NCBI RefSeq assembly: GCF_019904135.1 | Contig: NZ_JAIOGQ010000030.1 | Location: 1-56,746 of the forward strand | Reading direction: 5' to 3' | Length of the DNA stretch: 56,746 nt | DNA from: Paenibacillus caui | Lineage (GTDB): Bacteria > Bacillota > Bacilli > Paenibacillales > Paenibacillaceae | Position numbers and translations under genes: made by a program | The notes under the pieces: generated by a model | Seen by the model: the letters and a program-made list of their open reading frames with translations, nothing else | Database searches by the model: none | What the model was told of the DNA's origin: nothing | Part shown: positions 50,578-56,746 of the stretch, piece after piece | How the letters are laid out: each line of letters begins with the position of its first letter | Position numbering within the stretch: the first letter of the stretch is position 1

Positions 50578-51237
50578 TTATTCATATTTAAACCGCCGTT
50601 CCAGCGCCTTGAAGAACAGGGTGAGCACCAGGGTCATCAGCAAGTAAATCACTCCCGCCACGACAAAAGGCATGATGGTGAAGTCCCGGTTGACCGCCGT
50701 CTGGGCGTAGTGCAGCAGCTCGGGAACCGCCACAGCGTACAGAAGCGCCGTATCCTTTACCAAGGTGATTGACTCGTTGGCCATGGCCGGCAAAGCGACG
50801 CGGGTCATCTGTGGTAAAATAACCTTCCTCATCGTCTGCCATTTGTTCAGTCCCAGCACCTTGGCCGCTTCGTGCTGGCCTTTATCGATCGAAAGCAGTC
50901 CGCCTCTGAATATTTCCGCGAAATAGGCCGCATAATTGATTACGAATCCGAGACAGGCTGCCATGAATCGGTCCATGACCAAATATTCGCCAATGACGGG
51001 CAGCATCGGCAGGCCAAAGCAGAAGAAGAGTAGCTGCAGAAGCAGCGGCGTCCCGCGAATGACATAAATAAAGGTGTGCGCCAGCCAGGACAAAATCCTG
51101 ATGCTGCTGTTGGCCAGCAATGTAATGCAGTAACCGAGCGGAATGGACAGCAAGATCGCGATCAGGAACAATATGATCGTCGTCTGCGCCCCTTCCAGCA
51201 TCGGCCTGGCAATATCCATTAAATAATCGAGACTCAT
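50578..51237 (-). CDS. Polar amino-acid ABC importer, permease
   Basis: 219 residues, five helices, HisM/GlnP type. The N-terminal MLEGAQTTIILFLIAILLS and the block FVIRGTPLLLQLLFFCFGLP-like sequence (here YVIRGTPLLLQLLFF) are typical, as is the EAA loop EAAKVLGLNKWQTMRKVILPQ. It is the only permease in the operon and is likely a homodimer. Confidence 0.95.
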   Translation of the reverse strand: MSLDYLMDIARPMLEGAQTTIILFLIAILLSIPLGYCITLLANSSIRILSWLAHTFIYVIRGTPLLLQLLFFCFGLPMLPVIGEYLVMDRFMAACLGFVINYAAYFAEIFRGGLLSIDKGQHEAAKVLGLNKWQTMRKVILPQMTRVALPAMANESITLVKDTALLYAVAVPELLHYAQTAVNRDFTIMPFVVAGVIYLLMTLVLTLFFKALERRFKYE

Positions 51238-51258
51238 CGCTTTCGACTCCTTAAGTAA

Positions 51259-51292
51259 AGAAAACCGGAAACTTCATCCGGTTTTCAAATCT
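51259..51292 (-). terminator. Intra-operon terminator between binding protein and permease
   Basis: GAAAACCGGA and TCCGGTTTTC pair around TGAAGTT on the minus strand and lead to TTTACTT. Partial read-through would give more binding protein than permease, a common arrangement. Confidence 0.7.
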
Positions 51293-51308
51293 TATTATAA
51301 CTGCCTAT

Positions 51309-52088
51309 TTATTTGAGAACTTTATCCTCGCCGAACCATTTCTTGGAGATTTCTGCCGCTTGTCCGCTTGCGTTCAGCTCGTCCAGCGCTTTTTGCAGGC
51401 TGTTCAGAAGCTCCTCATTGCCCTTCTTCACGCCGACCCCGTACTCTTCAGGAGCCAGGGATTCATCCATCAGCTTAAACGTGCCCGGTTCCTTGGACAT
51501 GTAATACTTCGCCACCACTTCGTCGATGACAACCGCGTCCAGACGTCCGTTTTTCAGGTCCGTGAGCGCGAGCACATTATCCGGAAACTCGGTCACTTTC
51601 TTTATCTTGCTCTTAACCGAGCTCGCGCCCAGCGCATCAGCCGCCGATGAAAGGGACTGAAGTCCGACCTCTTTACCGGCCAGATCGTCAAACTTGGCTA
51701 TTTTTGAATCTGCAGTCACCATAACCACCTGGCTGTTCGCCAGATACGGCTTCGTGAACAGCACCTTTTGCTTACGCTCGTCCGTAATGGTGTATCCATT
51801 CCAAATCAGGTCGATCCGTCCGCTGTTCAGCTCGGATTCTTTGGTCGACCAGTCAATCGGCTGGAACTCCACCTGCTTGCCCATTTCTTTAGCAGCCGCT
51901 TTGGCATAGTCGATATCAAATCCGACAATATTATTGTTATCGTCGCGGAATCCCATTGGCGCAAATTTATCGTCGATTCCGATAATCAGTTTATTGTCAT
52001 CTTTGCCGCCTGCGCCCCCGCAGCCTGCAAGCATCATCATGACGATACCCATAATAACGGCAAGCACTGCTGTCTTACTTCGTTTCAT
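51309..52088 (-). CDS. Polar amino-acid ABC importer, binding lipoprotein
   Basis: 259 residues. Signal peptide and lipobox MLAGCG (Cys23), so anchored outside the membrane. SBP_bac_3 domain: LIIGIDDKFAPMGFRDDN, GFDIDYAKAAAKEMGK, DLIWNGYTITDERKQKVLF, then PGTFKLMDESLAPEEYGVGV. The arginine in the ERKQ block and the Asp in VVIDEVV suit an amino acid carboxylate/amine ligand. Specificity is not readable. First gene of the operon. Confidence 0.94.
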   Translation of the reverse strand: MKRSKTAVLAVIMGIVMMMLAGCGGAGGKDDNKLIIGIDDKFAPMGFRDDNNNIVGFDIDYAKAAAKEMGKQVEFQPIDWSTKESELNSGRIDLIWNGYTITDERKQKVLFTKPYLANSQVVMVTADSKIAKFDDLAGKEVGLQSLSSAADALGASSVKSKIKKVTEFPDNVLALTDLKNGRLDAVVIDEVVAKYYMSKEPGTFKLMDESLAPEEYGVGVKKGNEELLNSLQKALDELNASGQAAEISKKWFGEDKVLK

Positions 52089-52190
52089 CTTCTGTTTCCC
52101 CCTAAATGATTGCCGAACACTTTAGTTCGCTACCACGTTATCAGAGTCCCATAATAACATAGCATGGCATATATGTCGAGAGGGAGCCCG

Positions 52191-52769
52191 TCAGCCGAAC
52201 TCCCGAAACAGCAGATTTCGGTAATAGAATTTTGAAGAGCGATATTTAAACAGCAAGGCAACACCTGATTGTTCGATCGTGACCGATTTCAGCGCCGTCG
52301 ATCTGACAAGACTTCGAATCATAGCAGATACGGCACGTCCGTCATTTCCGGAAATCGCCCGGGACAACGCAGCCGCAAACGGCTTGTTGTAGGCAAGCTC
52401 CCTGTAGAAAGGAATGACCGCCTTCGCAATTTGCCGGTGAATGTGCGTTTGAAACGTAAACTGCACCGTTCCCGGCGGGATCGTTGTCCCGTTCGAATAA
52501 TCACCGTCCGGCTTTGGCAGAACAAAGGATATAAAATACCCGATGCTGTTGGTACCGTATCCTTGCCTTGCGGCATAAGGAGCAACAAAGCTGAGCAGCT
52601 TGTGCATGTTCTTTAAATCAGCCTTTACAACGGCTCGGCTCCACTTTGCCGCAAATGCCTGACTGCCCGCTATCGCTTTGTAAAAAGGCAGCATGCCGGC
52701 CGCCACGGTCCGAAGCGTATCTGCCGACACGCCGGAACCGGATTTTGTTCCGCGCTGGTTTGCCGCCAT
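52191..52769 (-). CDS. Unknown protein with an internal duplication
   Basis: 192 residues from ATG 52769, six bases after GGAGGGGG. Two copies of a ~44-residue helical repeat are visible: residues 20-62 (MLPFYKAIAGSQAFAAKWSR) and 112-155 (VIPFYRELAYNKPFAAALSR), with PFY, FAA and SRA at identical spacing (28/39/44 and 120/131/136). Between them is a beta-like segment (SIGYFISFVLPKPDGD), and a similar one (KSVTIEQSGVALLFKYR) follows repeat 2, so the whole protein may be a duplicated helix-strand unit. No membrane helix, signal peptide or known motif. The family is not recognised. Confidence 0.75.
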   Translation of the reverse strand: MAANQRGTKSGSGVSADTLRTVAAGMLPFYKAIAGSQAFAAKWSRAVVKADLKNMHKLLSFVAPYAARQGYGTNSIGYFISFVLPKPDGDYSNGTTIPPGTVQFTFQTHIHRQIAKAVIPFYRELAYNKPFAAALSRAISGNDGRAVSAMIRSLVRSTALKSVTIEQSGVALLFKYRSSKFYYRNLLFREFG

Positions 52770-52879
52770 GAGTAGCCCCCTCCTGTACATTGGATCGTGA
52801 AAATGCCCAAATTTACTAACAATGTATGTAGGGCGGCTCTAACCCGGGTGGACTTCTGTCTAAACTAGCCGTTATTGTG

Positions 52880-54268
52880 TTATCTCAGAAGCTTCCGGAT
52901 GATGGAAAGCCCGTATTTTGAAGAGGGGTAGCGAAACGGCAAGTCAAATTTCGTCGTCTGTTTCAGGATGCTTTTCTCATGGGAAAATGTTCTGAAGCTC
53001 TCGTAACCGTGATAGCTTCCCATGCCGCTTTCGCCTACCCCGCCAAACGGGAGATAGGGCGTTGCCAGATGCATCAGCGTATCATTAATGGCGCCTCCGC
53101 CGAAGGAAAGCTCCCGGGTAATCCGGCTTTGCACCCGCCTGCTTTGGCTGAACAAATAGAGGGCCAGCGGCTTCGGGAGGCTCCTTGCCGTCTCAAGCAC
53201 CTGCTCAAGGTCTTCATATTCCAGCACGGGAAGCAATGGGCCAAAAATTTCTTCCTGCATCACGGGCATTTCCCAGGTCACTTCCTCCAGAACCGTCGGG
53301 GCTATTTTCAGCGCGCTTTCGTCATGCTCTCCTCCAATAACGCATTTTCCGTTATCCAGAAAACGAATCAGCCGATCAAAATGACGACGCCCCACGATAC
53401 GGCCGTAGTTCCCACTCTCCAGCGGTCGTTCTCCATAAAATTCGGTAATAACGGACTTCAGCTCCGTTAAGAAACGTTCCTTTACCTGCCGGTGAACCCA
53501 CACATAGTCCGGCGCTACGCAGGTCTGGCCGGCGTTTGTAAATTTGCCGAAGGCCACTCTTCGCGCAGCAAGTCTGATATCCGCATCATGATGAACGATG
53601 CACGGACTTTTGCCGCCAAGCTCAAGCGTTACCGGCGTCAGCGTTTTCGCCGAGGCTTCCATAACGATCCGTCCCACCGGCGCGCTTCCGGTAAAGAAAA
53701 TATAATCGACCTTTTGCTTGAGCAGCTCCGTGCTAACATCGGGCCCGCCTTGAACAACCTTCACATAGTCCGGCGGAAACACTTCTTCCAGAATCGTTTG
53801 AAGCAGTCCGGAAACCGTGCGGGTCAGCTCCGAAGGCTTGAGAATGACCGTATTTCCGGCGGCAATCGCTCCAACAAGCGGGGACAGCGCAAGCTGCAGC
53901 GGATAATTCCACGGGGCAATGATCAGCACTGTGCCGTAAGGCTCAGGCATGATCATTCCCTTGGAGCCGGCATGTGTGAGCACGGTTCTAACCTTGCGGG
54001 GCTTGGCCCAATTCGTAAGGCGCTTGCTGATAAAACCGATTTCATCCAGCACGATGCCAAGCTCCGTCATATAGCCTTCATGATCGGATTTCCCTAGGTC
54101 CTGCCTTAACGCTTGCAAAATTTCCGTCTCATGATTTTTCAGAGTTTTCCTCAGCCGCTGCAGAAACAGGATGCGCAGCGCAACGCTGCGCGTTCCGCCT
54201 CGGCTGAAGAAATCACGATGTTCCTTCAGGACGGATTCCAGTTCGGGCACGCTTTGATCAGTATTCAT
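52880..54268 (-). CDS. NAD(P)-dependent aldehyde dehydrogenase, class 3-like
   Basis: About 462 residues from ATG 54268. The catalytic Cys is in FTNAGQTCVAPDYV, the Glu in TLELGGKSPCIVHHDAD, and the oxyanion Asn in IIAPWNYPLQLALSPL. NAD contacts are in KPSELT and FTGSAPVGRIVMEAS. The short N-terminus and tail (LPFGGVGESGMGSYHGYESF, then SHEKSIL) are of the ALDH3/YwdH type that oxidises fatty or aromatic aldehydes. The next gene upstream in the same direction is a carboxylesterase; no pathway is clear. Confidence 0.95.
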   Translation of the reverse strand: MNTDQSVPELESVLKEHRDFFSRGGTRSVALRILFLQRLRKTLKNHETEILQALRQDLGKSDHEGYMTELGIVLDEIGFISKRLTNWAKPRKVRTVLTHAGSKGMIMPEPYGTVLIIAPWNYPLQLALSPLVGAIAAGNTVILKPSELTRTVSGLLQTILEEVFPPDYVKVVQGGPDVSTELLKQKVDYIFFTGSAPVGRIVMEASAKTLTPVTLELGGKSPCIVHHDADIRLAARRVAFGKFTNAGQTCVAPDYVWVHRQVKERFLTELKSVITEFYGERPLESGNYGRIVGRRHFDRLIRFLDNGKCVIGGEHDESALKIAPTVLEEVTWEMPVMQEEIFGPLLPVLEYEDLEQVLETARSLPKPLALYLFSQSRRVQSRITRELSFGGGAINDTLMHLATPYLPFGGVGESGMGSYHGYESFRTFSHEKSILKQTTKFDLPFRYPSSKYGLSIIRKLLR

Positions 54269-54343
54269 TCGCCAGACCACTCTTTCTGTACTTCATATTG
54301 GATAGAACAACAGACGCCGCCAGCCAGCGGCGTCTTCCTCTGC

Positions 54344-55810
54344 CTATAAGCCGAACATCGCACGTTTCGGGGCATCGGGATCTTTCACCGCTTCGCAGTG
54401 ATTATTGAAGATCATCGTTGTCCGGTTATGCGGATCATAGGCTGGCCATGGCAGCTCTTCCGTATCCGGTGTGCCATATACGGCAAAGGATATCCAGGCA
54501 TCCTGGATCCGGTCCGCAAGCTGCTGCATGGAAGGATCGGCGTGTACTCCAACAGCTTTAAGGTGCTCCAGATTGTTGAATACAAACACAATTTCTCCCG
54601 CATGAATCGCCTTTCCCAGCAGCGGATGGGAAGGAAGGGTCCAATCGAAGCGGTACATCCATACTGGAGCATGCTCGCTCTGACCGAGGGCAAACTGAAC
54701 GGCTGAACGCCAAAAATAAAGATCCGTCATGAGCTGCTCCTGACCCTCGGTACTTAGAGGATAACTGCGGGCGATCACCTCGGCCCCTTCGATCCCCGTC
54801 ATCAGCTTTATGGCCTGAACCAGCTCCTCCTCGTTCATGACCGGCGAGTCCGGCCTGATGAACAGCGCTCCTTCATCCCGGTTAGTGCCGATCAGCAGCG
54901 GAATATCCTTGGCAGCGCCATTCCGAATGGCGGTTAAAGGATCAAGCGGCAGTGTATTTCCTTCCACAACCGGTTGAAACAGCATCATGAGCTCGCCGCC
55001 AGCCTGCTGTTTGAGCCGCTCGCCTGCCGCCAGTATTTGCTCCGCGGGCAGCGTCTTAAGACGCTCCGCTTCGTGAGGCGCGATGCCCAGCAGCTGCAGC
55101 ATTCCGCCCGCAATGGCCGAGGCTCCGTCATCAGGCAGCGCCTGGGATGCTCCGCTTTCCATAATGGCCTGCCTGAACAATCCCTTTGCCGCCGGCATGG
55201 CAAGAAGTGCGGCAATGCTCATGCTGCCGGCCGACTCGCCGAATACGGTCACCTTGTTCGGATCCCCGCCGAACGCAGCTATATTGTCCTGTACCCACTT
55301 CAGCGCGGCAATCTGATCCAGCAGTCCGGCGTTGGAGGCGAAAGAACCGCCCAATGGCGCAAGATGCAAAAATCCGAAGGGTCCGAGACGATAGTTGAAC
55401 GTAACGACGATCACTTTTCCCCGCTGCGCAAACCGTGTTCCGTCATACAATGGAAGACTGCCTGAGCCCGCAACAAAGGCGCCGCCGTGGATCCATACCA
55501 TCACGGGAAGCTGAGCCTCCAGCGGTTCATCCGGCGCCCATACATTCAAATAAAGGCAGTCCTCGGACACCTCAGGCGGCTCCGCACCGGAATCAAACAA
55601 GCCGGCGCCTTGACTAGAAGGCTGCAAGCTGACCGTTCCGAAGCTGAAAGCTTCCCGGATCCCGTCCCACGGTTCCGGAGCTACGGGAGCGTGAAACCGC
55701 AGTTCTCCCACCGGAGGCTTGGCGTAGGGGATGCCTTTCCAGACGCGAACGCCGTTTTCTTCTCTTCCCTCCACCATACCCTGTTTCGTTTCAATGCGAA
55801 GCTTGGCCAT
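54344..55810 (-). CDS. Type B carboxylesterase (PnbA-like)
   Basis: 488 residues. Alpha/beta-hydrolase: oxyanion-hole motif VMVWIHGGAFVAGSGS, nucleophile Ser in VTVFGESAGSMSIAALL (about residue 190), acid Glu in GTNRDEGALF-like sequence, and His in KAIHAGEIVFVFNN. No signal peptide, so cytoplasmic. Hydrolyses esters in relatives (p-nitrobenzyl esterase). It has 75 bases to the aldehyde dehydrogenase and its own promoter region. Confidence 0.93.
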   Translation of the reverse strand: MAKLRIETKQGMVEGREENGVRVWKGIPYAKPPVGELRFHAPVAPEPWDGIREAFSFGTVSLQPSSQGAGLFDSGAEPPEVSEDCLYLNVWAPDEPLEAQLPVMVWIHGGAFVAGSGSLPLYDGTRFAQRGKVIVVTFNYRLGPFGFLHLAPLGGSFASNAGLLDQIAALKWVQDNIAAFGGDPNKVTVFGESAGSMSIAALLAMPAAKGLFRQAIMESGASQALPDDGASAIAGGMLQLLGIAPHEAERLKTLPAEQILAAGERLKQQAGGELMMLFQPVVEGNTLPLDPLTAIRNGAAKDIPLLIGTNRDEGALFIRPDSPVMNEEELVQAIKLMTGIEGAEVIARSYPLSTEGQEQLMTDLYFWRSAVQFALGQSEHAPVWMYRFDWTLPSHPLLGKAIHAGEIVFVFNNLEHLKAVGVHADPSMQQLADRIQDAWISFAVYGTPDTEELPWPAYDPHNRTTMIFNNHCEAVKDPDAPKRAMFGL

Positions 55811-55980
55811 TCCCCACTCATCCTCTCACTTGTAAATTATGGATAGAATTCATATTTACTCCCTAATATACACCTTACCAAAGCAATCCTGCAGTTTCAA
55901 AATGGCGGCAAACCGCTTTGGTGATTTGTGATAGAATAATCATGTTTGACGATATGAACAAAGAGAGGAAAGACCTGAAG

Positions 55981-56550
55981 TTGGCACAGTTATTTTTCAA
56001 ATATGGAGCTATGAACAGCGGAAAATCGATCGAAATTCTGAAGGTTGCCCATAATTATGAAGAACAAAGCAAACCGGTTCTCATCTTTACGTCCGCTGTG
56101 GATGACCGGGATGAAGTCGGGTATGTCTCCTCACGGATCGGCCTGCGCAGACAGGCAATTCCCATTTTCGAGGATACCGATATTTTCGGCATTGTCCGGG
56201 ACCATGAGCCCAAACCATACTGCGTTCTTGTAGACGAATGCCAATTTTTGAATGAAAGGAGCATCCGGCAGCTTGTCCGGATCGTCGATGAGCTTGATGT
56301 GCCGGTCATGGCCTTCGGACTCAAAAACGACTTCCAAAACCACCTGTTTGAAGGCAGCCGGCTCATGCTCATTTATGCGGATAAAATTGAAGAAATGAAG
56401 ACCATCTGCTGGTTCTGCGCACGCAAGGCGACCATGAACCTGCGGGTGGAGAACGGCAAGCCGGTGTATACGGGCGAGCAAATTCAAATTGGCGGCAGCG
56501 AATCCTATTATCCGGTATGCCGCAAATGCCATGCGAATCCTCCATTTTGA
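55981..56550 (+). CDS. tdk: Thymidine kinase
   Basis: About 190 residues from TTG 55981, where [18 protein letters not shown] gives the family start; GAGAGGAAAG is eight bases before it. Upstream in-frame ATG codons (55942, 55954) are less likely. P-loop GAMNSGKS, Asp/Glu in [14 protein letters not shown], lasso region, and zinc cysteines in [10 protein letters not shown] and VCRKCH. Salvages thymidine to dTMP. The stop TGA is formed at the boundary of the IS605-type right end (TTGAG at 56547), so the last residues may have been changed by the insertion. Confidence 0.93.
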   Translation: MAQLFFKYGAMNSGKSIEILKVAHNYEEQSKPVLIFTSAVDDRDEVGYVSSRIGLRRQAIPIFEDTDIFGIVRDHEPKPYCVLVDECQFLNERSIRQLVRIVDELDVPVMAFGLKNDFQNHLFEGSRLMLIYADKIEEMKTICWFCARKATMNLRVENGKPVYTGEQIQIGGSESYYPVCRKCHANPPF

Positions 56551-56746
56551 GACTCCCACGACTAAAGTCGCAAGCCCTACACCTTACGGTGTGACGGGTG
56601 GGATTCTTGAATGACTAATCGTTCGCAGTCCATTTCTGTTTTGAACAGCCTTCAAGATGAGGGCATCTCATTGCCCCTCCTAAGACAGTGCATATAGCAT
56701 CTTAGGCTGATTGACTGTTACCATCAATCACAGGTGCATATCGAAT
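56547..56746 (-). ncRNA. omegaRNA-like structured right end, copy 2 (runs out of window)
   Basis: Minus strand, about 200 bases to the window edge. Stems: 56724-56730/56708-56714 (TGATTGA/TCAATCA), 56700-56706/56679-56685 (CCTAAGA/TCTTAGG), 56661-56665/56672-56676 (GGGCA/TGCCC), and a 3' stem TCCCAC/GTGGGA (from 56553) with inner CGACT-AA-AGTCG. It ends in TCAA at 56547-56550. A guide read from the flank would be AATGGAGGATTCGCATGGCA (minus), inside the 3' end of tdk. tnpB, if present, lies to the right of the window. Confidence 0.65.

Overview
The window looks like chromosomal DNA of a Paenibacillus-type, low-to-mid GC, spore-forming Firmicute. The signs are a cortex morphogenetic protein CmpA gene, the ydcC-alr-ndoAI-ndoA order known from Bacillus, a T-box leader before tyrS, an AprX-like protease, and a Tad pilus operon carrying DUF5702 and DUF6382/FHA proteins. 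Assignments are by reading; no database search was run.

Layout. 1-1.5 kb: an AT-rich ArsR regulator and EamA transporter pair with matching 16-bp sites before each gene. 1.5-2.0 kb: a 445-bp IS200/IS605 (IS608-like) relic without transposase or tnpB that keeps an omegaRNA-like right end. A second, diverged copy of that end enters the window at 56.55 kb, and the two copies show compensatory base changes in several stems. 2.07-2.4 kb: a truncated nucleoside-diphosphate-sugar epimerase. 2.4-12.9 kb: a ten-gene minus-strand Tad operon (cpaE, cpaF, tadB, tadC, flp, tadE-like, DUF5702, tadE-like, prepilin peptidase, FHA protein) with a perfect terminator hairpin in its leader. 13-14 kb: a DCC-family gene broken by an amber codon and a small Cys-rich protein. 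14.3-15.7 kb: mntH with an MntR-like operator.

15.8-24.3 kb is a decayed island in a tRNA-Leu(GAG) gene: the intact tRNA is at the right end and a 56-bp copy of its 3' half at the left end. It holds an IS4-family element with a frameshifted transposase, an ABC-2 exporter plus two-component system of the peptide-antibiotic immunity type, IS21-like terminal repeats, and a twice-truncated NRPS fragment with a stop codon in its A3 motif. It is followed by an XRE regulator, a PAS protein with a Cys-rich tail, a second tRNA-Leu(GAG) and tRNA-Glu.

26.4-38 kb is housekeeping: tyrS with T-box, tRNA-Ser and tRNA-Asn, a small basic protein, sprT-like, cmpA, tex, an ABC-F gene whose leader has a strong promoter, a three-codon uORF and a terminator (antibiotic-attenuation layout), the ndoA/ndoAI toxin-antitoxin pair, alr and ydcC. 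38-44.5 kb: fhs, a MATE exporter divergent from a MocR-type regulator, aprX and a small membrane protein. 44.7-47.9 kb: a ribose operon (rbsR-K-D-A'-'B) in which one deletion fused the start of rbsA to the end of rbsB and removed rbsC. 48-49.6 kb: an ECF sigma factor and its likely anti-sigma factor. 49.8-52.1 kb: a polar amino-acid ABC importer. 52.2-56.5 kb: a protein with an internal duplication, an aldehyde dehydrogenase, a carboxylesterase and thymidine kinase, the last abutting the second omegaRNA end.

The most interesting material is the pair of tnpB-type RNA ends, followed by the ABC-F leader, the Tad leader terminator and the tRNA-Leu island.
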